Shown in pieces: positions 49,329 through 58,179 of a stretch of DNA of 64,000 bases (positions within the stretch are counted from its first letter, which is position 1; each line of letters begins with the position of its first letter). The notes under the pieces are model-generated. The model was given only the letters and a program-made list of their open reading frames with translations, did no database searches and had not been told where the DNA came from. The position numbers and the translations under genes were made by a program. Source of the DNA: Nocardiopsis sp. FIRDI 009 (lineage in GTDB: Bacteria; Actinomycetota; Actinomycetes; Streptosporangiales; Streptosporangiaceae); assembly GCF_003386285.1 (NCBI RefSeq), contig NZ_QPNC01000033.1:37970-101969 (forward strand), written 5' to 3'.

Positions 49329-51314
49329 ATGACGCTCGCCGCGGGGGAGACCCCCGTCTACCTCGGACCGATCGTCGCGCTGCTGGTCGCGGCGGGGCTG
49401 ATCGGCGCGCTCTTCGTCCGGCTGAGGGTCGTCCCGATCGTGGGCTTCCTCCTGGCGGGCGTCCTCATCGGCCCGCACCAGCTCGGTGTGGTCGCCGACG
49501 AGGCGCAGGTGGAGGCGGCGGCCGACATCGGCGTGATGCTGCTGCTGTTCACCATCGGCGTGGAGTTCTCCATCCAACGCCTGACCCGGATCAGGCGGTT
49601 CGTCCTGGGCGGCGGCACCCTCCAGGTCCTGCTGTCCACCGCGGTCGTGACCGGGATCTGCCTGCTGTTCGGCCTGGACTGGCGCGTCGGCGTCTTCACC
49701 GGGTTCCTGGTCTCGCTCTCCTCCACGGCGATCGTGCTCAAGGTCATCGCCGCCAAGGGGATCACACAGCGCCCCGTCGGTCAGGCGTCCGTGGGCACCC
49801 TCATCCTCCAGGACCTCGCCATCATCGTCATGGTGCTGCTCATCCCGATCCTGGGCGGGGAGGGCGACGGCGGTTGGGGGATCGCCCAGGCCCTCGGAAC
49901 CGCCGCCCTGGTGCTCACCGCCGTCATCGTGGTCGCGCGCAAGGTCATGCCGCCGCTGCTGGAGCGCATCGCGCGGCTGTGCTCACCGGAGATCTTCCTG
50001 CTGTCGGTCGTGGCCATCGCGCTCGGCGTGGCCTACCTGACCTCGCTCGCCGGGGTGAGCAACGCCCTGGGCGCCTTCCTGGCGGGCATGGTGCTGAGCG
50101 AGTCACGGCACAGTGCCCACGCGCTCAGCGAGATCATGCCGCTCCAGATGATCTTCAGCGCCGTCTTCTTCGTGTCGGTCGGCATGCTGCTCGACGTCTC
50201 CGTCCTGGCCGAGCTGTGGTGGATGGTCCTGCTCGCCGCGGTCCTGGTCGTGGTGGTCAAGACGGCGACGACCTTCGCTGCGGTCTCAGCGCTCCGGGTG
50301 AGCACCCGCACGGCCGTGGCGTCGGCCCTCCTGCTCGCGCAGATCGGCGAGTTCTCCTTCGTGCTCCAGCGGTCCGGCGCCGAGTACGGGCTCTCTCCGG
50401 CGGGGATGGGCGCCGAGGGCGGCCAACTCCTCGTCGCCGTCACCGTGGCCCTGATGACCCTGACCCCCGCGCTCGGAGCGCTCGGCGAGGCGATCTCCCG
50501 CCGCCTGCCCGAGCGGGCGGGCGCCCCCGCCGAGGCGGTCGAGAGGATCGACGACACGCGCCACCGCGTCCTGCTCGCCGGATGGGGCCCCGTCGCCCGG
50601 AACCTGGGCGCCTACCTGAACGCCAACGGGGTCCCCTCGACGGTGACCACTCTCAGCCCGGATCTGGCCGCCGACGCGGAGAACTGCGGCCACACCGTCG
50701 TGCGCGGCGAGGTCACCAAGGCGAGCGTGCTGCACGAGATCGACATGGACCGGGTGCGGCTCATCGTCATCGCGGAGAACTCGTCCGAGGAGGCCACGCA
50801 CATCGCCCACATCCTCGACGGCCTGGCTCCGGGTGTGCCGATCGTGGTGCGCCCCACGGACTCGCCCGACATCGTGGGCCTGTACGACGCCAACGTCCAG
50901 CGGATCGTGGACCCGCACCGGGCGGCGACCGAGCCGCTGGGCGGAACCGTGCTGGACCTCCTCGGCATCGACCACACGCACCGCGGGCACCCCGACCCGA
51001 CCGTGGTCACCCGGTTCTCCCCCGACCCCGACACCGCGTGCGCGCACATGGAGGACCTCCCGCCCGTCCTCCCCAAGAGCCCCGGCTGCACCGACTGCCT
51101 CCGCAAGGGGCGGCGCGACTGGGTCCACCTGCGGATCTGCGCCGGGTGCGGATTCGTGGGCTGCTGCGACGACTCCCCCGGCCGCCACGCCAGCGCGCAC
51201 GCGACCACCTCCGGGCACCCCGTCATGTTCTCCGCCGAGCCCGGCGACGACTGGGCGTGGTGCTTCCTGGACGCGCACCTGGTCCACAGCGCGGAGACCC
51301 CCGCCGGGGCGTGA
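49329..51314 (+). CDS. KefB-type cation/proton antiporter fused to TrkA-N and UBP zinc finger
   Basis: The 661-residue protein has about twelve membrane segments (1-390) of the CPA2 antiporter family (GFLLAGVLIGPHQLG, VSLSSTAIVLKVIAAKG). A TrkA-N nucleotide-binding domain follows (VLLAGWGPVARNLGAYL). From about residue 565 a UBP-type zinc finger is fused, with full ligand pattern in CAHME, GCTDCL, RICAGCGFVGCCDDSPGRHASAHA and SGHPVMFSAEPGDDWAWC. It would exchange K+ or Na+ for protons, gated by nucleotide. The zinc finger is unusual in a bacterial antiporter. AAGGAGG precedes the ATG. Confidence 0.88.
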   Translation: MTLAAGETPVYLGPIVALLVAAGLIGALFVRLRVVPIVGFLLAGVLIGPHQLGVVADEAQVEAAADIGVMLLLFTIGVEFSIQRLTRIRRFVLGGGTLQVLLSTAVVTGICLLFGLDWRVGVFTGFLVSLSSTAIVLKVIAAKGITQRPVGQASVGTLILQDLAIIVMVLLIPILGGEGDGGWGIAQALGTAALVLTAVIVVARKVMPPLLERIARLCSPEIFLLSVVAIALGVAYLTSLAGVSNALGAFLAGMVLSESRHSAHALSEIMPLQMIFSAVFFVSVGMLLDVSVLAELWWMVLLAAVLVVVVKTATTFAAVSALRVSTRTAVASALLLAQIGEFSFVLQRSGAEYGLSPAGMGAEGGQLLVAVTVALMTLTPALGALGEAISRRLPERAGAPAEAVERIDDTRHRVLLAGWGPVARNLGAYLNANGVPSTVTTLSPDLAADAENCGHTVVRGEVTKASVLHEIDMDRVRLIVIAENSSEEATHIAHILDGLAPGVPIVVRPTDSPDIVGLYDANVQRIVDPHRAATEPLGGTVLDLLGIDHTHRGHPDPTVVTRFSPDPDTACAHMEDLPPVLPKSPGCTDCLRKGRRDWVHLRICAGCGFVGCCDDSPGRHASAHATTSGHPVMFSAEPGDDWAWCFLDAHLVHSAETPAGA

Positions 51315-51327
51315 TACCTGCTTGCCC

Positions 51328-51356
51328 TGGGCCTCCGCTCCGCTTCGGCCCGGGTT
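51328..51356. repeat. Dispersed 29-bp repeat, copy 2
   Basis: Identical to 37197-37225 at 27 of 29 bases. It lies within an imperfect longer stem (ACCTGCTTG near 51316 against CAAGGCAGG near 51368), just after the antiporter stop, so it may double as a terminator. Confidence 0.6.
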
Positions 51357-51390
51357 CGAACGCCCTCAAGGCAGGGATTCCGCCCGCCCG

Positions 51391-52212
51391 TCAGCCCGGG
51401 AGCACCTGGTCCCGGTCGGCGGTCCGGCAGGTCCACCGGATGTGTTCGGCGACCGTCCGCGGGTCGTCGGCCATGGGGATGTGACCGCTGCCGATCAGCG
51501 ACACCATGCGCGCGTGGGGCACCCGCCGACGGGCGCACACGGCGCTGGACGGCAGCAGAGTCCGGTCCCGGTCGCCCCAGGCGATGGTGACGGGACAGCC
51601 GAGGGGGCGGGGCGTGAACACGTACCCGGCGACGCTCGGCATCATCCGGACGAAGGGCGACCCCGGTTCCAGGACGTCGACCCCGAACCGGACCGATCTG
51701 GCCTCGGGCGCGGACGGGTTCCCGCGCAGGACCGCGCGGGCGAGCGCCCGGGCCGGGGCACTGTCGGCCGCCCTCTCCTTGAGCGGCCCCGGGACACGGG
51801 CGACCAGGCGGGCGGCGGCGCCGAGCACGTGGATGCCGGACCGGGAGAGCGCGGCGGAGAAACCGACGGGTGAGAACACGGTCACCGAACCGGCGACCCC
51901 GCGCACCCCCAGTTCCAGGGCGATCGACCCGCCGAGCGAGTTGCCCGCGAGGTGGGGGCGGTCCAGGCCGTGCAGCGCGCAGAACCCCTGGAGCGCGTCG
52001 ACCAGCGTCCCGACGTCGTAGGGCTCACCGGGTTCGGGTGCCGGGGAGGCCCCGAAACCGGGGAGGTCGACGCAGACCACCTCGTACTCCCCGACCAACC
52101 CCGCGGCCACGGCGCGCCAGCACTGCCGCCGGTCCCCCAGCCCGTGCAGCAGGACCAACGGGCGCCCGGTGCCGTGCCGCTCGAACGCGATACGTGTGGG
52201 ATCCATGTGCAT
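51391..52212 (-). CDS. Alpha/beta hydrolase
   Basis: This 273-residue hydrolase has VLLHGLGDRRQCWRAVA at the oxyanion site, nucleophile Ser in LAGNSLGGSIAL, Asp in IAWGDRDRTLLP and His in GSGHIPMADDP. The substrate is unknown; no pathway is suggested by the neighbours. A second ATG two codons in is equally possible as the start. Confidence 0.82.
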   Translation of the reverse strand: MHMDPTRIAFERHGTGRPLVLLHGLGDRRQCWRAVAAGLVGEYEVVCVDLPGFGASPAPEPGEPYDVGTLVDALQGFCALHGLDRPHLAGNSLGGSIALELGVRGVAGSVTVFSPVGFSAALSRSGIHVLGAAARLVARVPGPLKERAADSAPARALARAVLRGNPSAPEARSVRFGVDVLEPGSPFVRMMPSVAGYVFTPRPLGCPVTIAWGDRDRTLLPSSAVCARRRVPHARMVSLIGSGHIPMADDPRTVAEHIRWTCRTADRDQVLPG

Positions 52213-52294
52213 CGGTCTATCCCGTCCGCGCCGTTCCGGGCCACACGACGTGCCCGGGAGGTGGGGAATCGACCCCGCGGGCGCCGAGCGCGGC

Positions 52295-53650
52295 TCAGGC
52301 GCGCCGCGGCCCCCGGGTGAGCAGCAGACCGGCCGCCACGGCGCCCAGGCCGAGCACGGGCGCCCACCCCGTACCGAGTCCGGCCGCCACCAGCGTTCCC
52401 AGGCCGCCGCCGACCAGCGCGGCCGCCGCCAGCGCGCGGAACGGCCCCGGAACCCCGCGCAGCCGTGCCGGGGGCGTCTCGAACCGCGCCGCGAGGTGGG
52501 CCAGCGCGGCGGTCAGCGGCAGCAGCGCCGCCGTCCCGGCCAGGCCCCACCCGAGCCACGCGACCGTCAGCGGGTCGGGGGTGTCGACACGGAGGGCGTA
52601 CACCTGGACCCCGGCGACGAGGCTGACCGGGATCATGTGCCACAGGTACACGGCCATCAGCGTCGGGCGGACCCCGTCCAGGACGCGCGCGGGACCGGGG
52701 CGGTCGGCCCAGGCGGCGATCCACCGGCGGAGCAGCACCGCCGCCCCGACCTGCACGGCGCCGAGCGCCGCCAGGGCCAGGGTCGGCGGACCGGCGTTGG
52801 AGGTCTCCGTGGCGAACACGCCCGTCATGTTCGGCGAGTACCAGCCGGCCAGCGCCAGGGCGGTGAGCGCGACCGCGCCACCCGCCGCCAGCGCCCCGGC
52901 CCGGCGCGGGCGCAGGGCCCCCGCACCGTACAGGAGGCCGAGCTGGTGCACGCCCAGCCACACGAAGACCACGTTCGCGTAGCCGACCGCGTCCACCCCG
53001 GTGGCGAAGCGGGCCAGGTCGACCGCGGCGGCGCCGGCGAACAGACCCGCCGCCACCCGCCAGCCGAACCGGTCCTGGAGCGGGAGGAGCACCGGGGTCG
53101 CCACGACCACCAGGACGTACACGGCCAGGAACCACAGCACGAGCCCGGCGGCGTCCGCGGCGACCGCCACCGGCTGTTCCGGTACCCCGCCCAGGGCCAG
53201 CAGGTGGGTGGTGGCGAGCCACACCACGGCGAGCGGGACCACGGGCCAGGCGAGCCTGCGCAGCCGCCGCGCCACCCAGGTCGTGGGCGCGACGCCACCG
53301 GACGAGGCCGAGCGCCGACTGATGAGGTTGGCCGCGCCGCCGACGAAGAAGATCAGTGGCATGACCTGGGCGACCCACGTCATGACGAACGCCCCCGGCA
53401 CGGAGAGCACGCTGTCCGTGGCCAGGCCCTCCGGCCCGCCGCCGAGGACGGGGAACCACCAGTGCTGGAGGACGACCAGCACCATGACCAGCAGGCGGAG
53501 GACGTCGAGGAAGCGGTCGCGGCCGGACGTGGCCGGGGCGACGACGGGCCCGGGGCGCGGGCCGGTCCCGGAGCGGGCGGGCGGCCCGGCCGGGGGCGAC
53601 GGCGGGGTCGGCGCCCCCGCCCCGGTGCGCGGTCGGAGGGTCGTGGTCAT
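52295..53650 (-). CDS. Membrane acyltransferase-3 family protein
   Basis: This 451-residue protein has about ten membrane segments. DVLRLLVMVLVVLQHWWFP near residue 50 holds the conserved His of acyltransferase 3 proteins, and FFVGGAANLISRRS is the second conserved segment. Such enzymes O-acylate sugars, lipids or peptides at the membrane. The ATG at 53650 has GGGAGC upstream and is preferred over an in-frame start nine codons earlier. Confidence 0.75.
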   Translation of the reverse strand: MTTTLRPRTGAGAPTPPSPPAGPPARSGTGPRPGPVVAPATSGRDRFLDVLRLLVMVLVVLQHWWFPVLGGGPEGLATDSVLSVPGAFVMTWVAQVMPLIFFVGGAANLISRRSASSGGVAPTTWVARRLRRLAWPVVPLAVVWLATTHLLALGGVPEQPVAVAADAAGLVLWFLAVYVLVVVATPVLLPLQDRFGWRVAAGLFAGAAAVDLARFATGVDAVGYANVVFVWLGVHQLGLLYGAGALRPRRAGALAAGGAVALTALALAGWYSPNMTGVFATETSNAGPPTLALAALGAVQVGAAVLLRRWIAAWADRPGPARVLDGVRPTLMAVYLWHMIPVSLVAGVQVYALRVDTPDPLTVAWLGWGLAGTAALLPLTAALAHLAARFETPPARLRGVPGPFRALAAAALVGGGLGTLVAAGLGTGWAPVLGLGAVAAGLLLTRGPRRA

Positions 53651-53874
53651 CGGTCGCTCCCGGGTCGGGTCCACCACGGGAGCGGGCGGGCGCCGCGCGG
53701 TGGAGGAGGTGTCGTGCCGACCGGGATCAGGGGGCGACGACGCGTGGTCCGACGGGCCTCGGGGGGTCGGAGGAGTCCGTCCCCTGCCGGTGCGTCGTCG
53801 AATACGACCCTAGGTCCGCGGCGGGGTGCGCCGCGATGGCTCTGGGTCCACTCTCCGCCGGGCGGCCCACCCAC

Positions 53875-53908
53875 CCGTCGGCGGTGGTGCTGACACCACC
53901 GCCGACGG
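53875..53908 (-). terminator. Perfect 15-bp terminator after nadE
   Basis: CCGTCGGCGGTGGTG and CACCACCGCCGACGG flank a CTGA loop 18 bp beyond the nadE stop. Confidence 0.75.
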
Positions 53909-53926
53909 CGGGCGGGGACCGGTGAC

Positions 53927-54766
53927 TCAGGCCGAGGGCGGCGGGGTGGGCAGGGCGCGCTTGTGCGCGGTGGCCCGGTAGCGGTCGACGAGGGCCGTCT
54001 CGACGTGCTCGGGGACCGGCAGCCCCTCCAGGAAGTCGTCGATCTGGTCGTAGGTGAGGCCGAGCGCCTCCTCGTCGGGCTTGCCCGGCGACAGGGTCTC
54101 CAGGTCCGCCGTGGGCACCTTGTTCACCAGGTCGTCGGGGGCGCCGAGGGCGGCGGCCACGGCGCGCACCCGGCGTTTGGTCAGACCGGTCAGCGGAACC
54201 AGGTCGACCCCGCCGTCGCCGTACTTGGTGAAGAAGCCGGTGACCGCCTCGGCCGCGTGGTCGGTGCCGACGACGAGGCCGCCGAGACCGCCCGCCACCG
54301 CGTACTGGGCGATCATCCGCTGGCGCGCCTTGACGTTGCCGACCACGAAGTCCTCGGCGGACACGCTCGTGTAGGACATCCCGGCGGCCGTGAGGGAGTC
54401 CGCCATCGCGTCGCTGGCCGGACCGACGTCGACGGTGAGGCAGCGGTCGGGGGCGGTGAACTCGACGGAGCGGGCGGCGTCCGCCTCGTCCTTCTGGACC
54501 TTGTAGGGAAGGCGCATGGCCACGTACTCGGCGGTGTGCCCGGCGGCGCGGGCACGGTCCACGGCCAGACGGCAGAGGCGGCCGGCGGTGAGCGAGTCGA
54601 CACCGCCGCTGATGCCGAGCACGAGTGCCGCGGCCCCGGTGGCGGTCAGGCGTTCGGCGAGGAAGGACACGCGCCGCTCGATCTCGGCGTGGACGTCGAA
54701 GCGCGCGGGAACGTCGAGGTCGCGGATGATCTCGCGACGGGCCTGGCTCAGCTCGATTTCGGTCAC
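53927..54766 (-). CDS. nadE: Ammonia-dependent NAD+ synthetase
   Basis: This 279-residue enzyme of NAD biosynthesis amidates nicotinate adenine dinucleotide. The N-type PP-loop is GISGGVDSLT (SGGVDS at 53-58), with VKARQRMIAQYAVAGG and GTDHAAEAVTGFFTKYGDGG as further conserved parts. Lacking the glutaminase domain, it uses free ammonia. Length matches the family. The GTG start has AGGGGA six bases upstream. Confidence 0.93.
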   Translation of the reverse strand: MTEIELSQARREIIRDLDVPARFDVHAEIERRVSFLAERLTATGAAALVLGISGGVDSLTAGRLCRLAVDRARAAGHTAEYVAMRLPYKVQKDEADAARSVEFTAPDRCLTVDVGPASDAMADSLTAAGMSYTSVSAEDFVVGNVKARQRMIAQYAVAGGLGGLVVGTDHAAEAVTGFFTKYGDGGVDLVPLTGLTKRRVRAVAAALGAPDDLVNKVPTADLETLSPGKPDEEALGLTYDQIDDFLEGLPVPEHVETALVDRYRATAHKRALPTPPPSA

Positions 54767-54848
54767 TGCGGTCCCCTGTGGGTGTGGTGGGTGTGCCCCG
54801 CAGATTATCGCCGGTCCGGCGTGGGAGGCGCACTCCGGGGTGCGGGGC

Positions 54849-55433
54849 TCAGCTCCCGGCCCCGACCCGCCGGGCGAACCGCTCGTAGTCGACGACCAGC
54901 CCCTCGGAGTCCACGGACAGCCGGTACTCGTCGCGCAGGGGGCCGCGGTAGGTGTAGTGCTCCAGACCGCCCTCGGAGGGGTGGCGGGTGTAGCGCTGGC
55001 GGACGCGCCGGACCCGCAGGGAGGGGATGTCGATCCAGGCCACCGCGATGTCGCGGTGCTCGCCGGGGCGCAGCCCCAGGCGTCGGATGGGGAGGGTGTT
55101 GGTGAGGGGGGTGGCCGCGACGTCGACGTCCAGGCAGCCCACGAGGTCGGGTCTGGGTCTGCCCTCGCCGTCGGTCCAGGTGCCGCCGTGCGCGGTGAGC
55201 GTGACCGACTCCGGTCCCCGGGCGGTGACGACCTCGACACGGACCTCCCGCGTCGTCCACGCCAGGTCGGTCCGGACCGTGAACCGGGTGAGGAACCGCT
55301 CGTCCCCCTCCACGACGGCCTCCCCGGCCTCCAGCCGGTACCCGTCGGGCTCGGGCAGGAGGGCGCCGAGACCGAGCCCCTCGGAGACGTCGGTCCGGGT
55401 CCACGCGGCTGGGTGTTGTGTCAGTGACGACAT
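54849..55433 (-). CDS. Putative glycolipid-binding family protein (DUF1089-like)
   Basis: This 194-residue beta-rich protein has YRLEAGEAVVEGDERFLTRFTVRTD, VDVAATPLTNTLPIRRLGLRPGEHRDIAVAWIDIPSLRVR and QRYTRH, which fit the putative glycolipid-binding family. There is no signal peptide or membrane anchor. Its biological role is not established. It is a probable single gene between two terminators. Confidence 0.7.
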   Translation of the reverse strand: MSSLTQHPAAWTRTDVSEGLGLGALLPEPDGYRLEAGEAVVEGDERFLTRFTVRTDLAWTTREVRVEVVTARGPESVTLTAHGGTWTDGEGRPRPDLVGCLDVDVAATPLTNTLPIRRLGLRPGEHRDIAVAWIDIPSLRVRRVRQRYTRHPSEGGLEHYTYRGPLRDEYRLSVDSEGLVVDYERFARRVGAGS

Positions 55434-55475
55434 GTCACCGTTCTACCGTTCCGCGCGACCACCACGCCAGACGGG

Positions 55476-55510
55476 TCCGGGCCCGTACCGACGCGCGGTA
55501 CGGGCCCGGA
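55476..55510 (-). terminator. Perfect 15-bp terminator after putP
   Basis: TCCGGGCCCGTACCG and CGGTACGGGCCCGGA flank an ACGCG loop 60 bp beyond the symporter stop, in the gap before the glycolipid-binding gene. Confidence 0.7.
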
Positions 55511-55570
55511 TCACGGGTGGGTGCGGGGGCGCGGCCGCCCCGACCGGTGCCGGGGTCGGCCGCGCGCCGG

Positions 55571-57151
55571 TCAGCCGACCTTGCCCGCGGGGCCGTCACC
55601 GCTGACCGCGGCGCCCTTGACCTCGGCCTCCATCCGCTCGAAGTCCTGCGCCATCGAACCGGTGACCCGGCCGAGGCCGTTGCAGAGGAAGATCGCCGCG
55701 AAGGCGAGGACGACCGCCGGGACCATCGCGTACAGCCCGATACCCAGGTACTCGGTGTCGACGATGTCCCAGACGATCGCGGTGGCGCCGCCGACGACCA
55801 TGCCGCCGAGCGCGCCCGCCCAGGTCATGCGCTTCCAGAACACCGCGAGCAGCAGCACCGGACCGAAACCCGCGCCGAAACCCGCCCAGGCGTAGCCGAC
55901 CAGGTCCATCACCGAGCTGTTGCCCCACAGGGCGATGCCCGCGGCGGCCAGGGCGACGACCACGACGGTGCCGCGGCTGATCCACAGCAGGACGCGCGGG
56001 TCGGCGTCGCGCGAGACGAAGCCCCGGTAGACGTCCTCGGTGAGCGCGGAGGCGGCGACCAGCAGCTGGGAGTCGGCGGTGCTCATGACCGCGGCGAGGA
56101 TCGCCGCCAGCAGGACGCCCGCGACCAGCGGGTGGGTCATGGCCTCGATGAGCTGCGGGAAGACCTGCTCGGGGTTGTCCAGCGGGGTCTCGAAGTAGGC
56201 GATGCCGACGAAGCCGACCAGGAGGGCCAGCGCCATCGCGGTCACGGCCCAGGAGACGCTGACGATCCCGGCGTGGCGGATGTCCCTGACGGAGCGGATA
56301 CCCATGAAGCGGGCGAGGATGTGCGGCTGGCCGAAGTAGCCCAGGCCCCAGGCCAGACCGGAGACGATGACGACCCAGCCGAGGGTGTCGGTGCTCTCCC
56401 AGGCGAGGGTCTCGGTGTTGAGCGAGGTACCGCCGACGACCGACAGCAGGCCGTCGCTCTGCTCGGCCACGCCGGAGGTGAGGCCGCCGAAGCCGCCGAG
56501 GGCGACGATCGCCATGATCGGCACGACGAGCAGGGCGAGCCACATCATGACGGCCTGCACGACGTCGGTGTAGGAGACCGCGAGGAAGCCGCCCAGCACG
56601 GTGTAGAGGACGACGATGCCGACGCCGATGGCGATGGCGGGAGCGGGGTCGAGGCCGAAGACCTGGTCGAACAGGGCCGACATGGCGACCAGGCCGGAGG
56701 CGACGTAGAAGAAGTAGAAGACGACGATCAGCAGGGCCGACACACCGCGCAGCAGGCGGGTCGGGTCGTTGAACCGGTTCTCCAGGAAGGAGGACAGGGT
56801 CAGCGAGTCGGACTCGCCACCGGTCCGGGCGTCGGTGACGCGTTCGGTGTACACGCGCAGGCGGGGCGCGAGCAGGATCCAGCTTCCCGCGAAACCGCAG
56901 GCCAGGCCGACCGCGATCCAGGCCTCGCCCAGACCGGAGACGTAGATGGCGCCGGGCAGACCGAGCAGCAGCCATCCGCTGAAGTCGCTGGCGTTGGCGC
57001 TGAGGCCCGCGACCCAGCTGTTGAGTTGCCGACCACCGAGCACGAAGTCTGACTGAGAGACAGTGCGCCGGTACACCCAGAGGCCGATGCCCACCATCAC
57101 GGCGAGGTACACCGCGAAGGTCGCCACCGAACCGAACATGGAGCCGTTCAA
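55571..57151 (-). CDS. putP: Sodium/proline symporter (SSS family)
   Basis: This 526-residue protein has about 13 membrane segments. FVLGGRQLNSWVAGLSANASDFSGWLLLGLPGAIY at the N-terminus, FGQPHILARFMGI and AVMSTADSQLLVAASALTEDVYR are PutP signatures, including the residues that bind sodium and proline. It takes up proline, for osmotic protection or as a carbon source. No putA is adjacent. Confidence 0.88.
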   Translation of the reverse strand: MNGSMFGSVATFAVYLAVMVGIGLWVYRRTVSQSDFVLGGRQLNSWVAGLSANASDFSGWLLLGLPGAIYVSGLGEAWIAVGLACGFAGSWILLAPRLRVYTERVTDARTGGESDSLTLSSFLENRFNDPTRLLRGVSALLIVVFYFFYVASGLVAMSALFDQVFGLDPAPAIAIGVGIVVLYTVLGGFLAVSYTDVVQAVMMWLALLVVPIMAIVALGGFGGLTSGVAEQSDGLLSVVGGTSLNTETLAWESTDTLGWVVIVSGLAWGLGYFGQPHILARFMGIRSVRDIRHAGIVSVSWAVTAMALALLVGFVGIAYFETPLDNPEQVFPQLIEAMTHPLVAGVLLAAILAAVMSTADSQLLVAASALTEDVYRGFVSRDADPRVLLWISRGTVVVVALAAAGIALWGNSSVMDLVGYAWAGFGAGFGPVLLLAVFWKRMTWAGALGGMVVGGATAIVWDIVDTEYLGIGLYAMVPAVVLAFAAIFLCNGLGRVTGSMAQDFERMEAEVKGAAVSGDGPAGKVG

Positions 57152-57453
57152 GACCGTCCCCTCCTTTCCTAGACGCGCGTGGCCGTGACCCTTACGCGCT
57201 GCTTACGAAGTATGTGGGTGATCATGACTCCGTGTTCGCCGAGTCACAACGCCCGTTGGTGGAACATCACCTCTTTGATACCGGGCCGAGTCTTTGACCA
57301 GGCATGATTGTCCCGCCCACCACGCCGGGCCGGTTCTGTTTGTCCGGTCGGACATACGTGACAGCCCGTGATGGGATCTTTGCCGTTCATCAGGGTGTGC
57401 ACGGGTCGTCACCCGTCCCGGAGGCCGGGACGGTCACACCGTGGACGTCGCCC
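57152..57453. other. Intergenic region upstream of putP
   Basis: About 300 bp hold the putP promoter. The segment at 57195-57310 is AT-richer than the surroundings (TACGAAGTATGTGGGTGATC, CATCACCTCTTTGATACC). No gene or RNA is recognised. Confidence 0.35.
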
Positions 57454-57476
57454 GACCGGTGCGCGGAACACCGGTC
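57454..57476 (-). terminator. Hairpin at the end of the Nudix gene
   Basis: GACCGGTG and CACCGGTC flank a seven-base loop and include part of the Nudix stop codon. Confidence 0.4.
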
Positions 57477-57942
57477 AGCCCGCGTGGGGCGCGTCCCCGC
57501 GCAGAGCGTGCCCGACCCGCAGCCGCTGGGTGTGGTGCATCGGCAACCCGTCGACCTCCCCGGCCGCGAACCAGCCGACCTCGTGCGACTCGTCGCTGAC
57601 CGCCAGCTCTCCCCCCACCACCCGGGCGCGGAAGCACACGTTGAACTGGCCGCGCACCTCGCCGTCGCTGTAGGCGATGACGTGCCGGGCGTCGGTGTAG
57701 GTGCCCACCAGACCCGTCACCTCCACCTCGTAGCCGGTCTCCTCCCGCACCTCGCGCACGGCCGCCTCGGGCAGGCTCTCGGTCATCTCCATCGCTCCGC
57801 CGGGCATCGCCCACAGCCCGTTGTCCACCCGCCGTTGCAACAGCAGGCGCCCCTCGTCGTCCACGACGGCCGCGCTGGCCGCGACCACCAGACTGTTGGG
57901 AACGGGGGCCGACGGATCGTCGTAGTACTCGGTCCGGGACAT
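57475..57942 (-). CDS. Nudix hydrolase
   Basis: This 155-residue protein has a complete Nudix box: Gly49, Glu55, Arg63-Glu64, Glu67-Glu68 and Gly70 in PGGAMEMTESLPEAAVREVREETGYE. LVVAASAAVVDDEGRLLLQRR opens the fold. Substrates of such small Nudix proteins are nucleoside diphosphate derivatives; which one is unknown. An upstream in-frame ATG would add ~41 residues without conserved character, so the ATG at 57942 is preferred. Confidence 0.85.
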   Translation of the reverse strand: MSRTEYYDDPSAPVPNSLVVAASAAVVDDEGRLLLQRRVDNGLWAMPGGAMEMTESLPEAAVREVREETGYEVEVTGLVGTYTDARHVIAYSDGEVRGQFNVCFRARVVGGELAVSDESHEVGWFAAGEVDGLPMHHTQRLRVGHALRGDAPHAG

Positions 57943-58179
57943 GCTCTGACTCACTCCCCAAGAGGTCGGGCGGTACGCCACACGGCCTCCATGCTCGCGG
58001 CATAGGAGTCGAAGAGTCCCCCCGGGGCCATGCGTTTCAGCCGCAGCAGCCGTGTACGGCGCCATCGCCGCCGGCGATGGCGCCGACCGAGGTCGTGCGG
58101 TCCCTCCACGGCGAGGACGGCCCGATCACTGATGTGGCGACCGGGCTCGTCGGGGCACGCCCGGGCGCACCCGCGGCGG

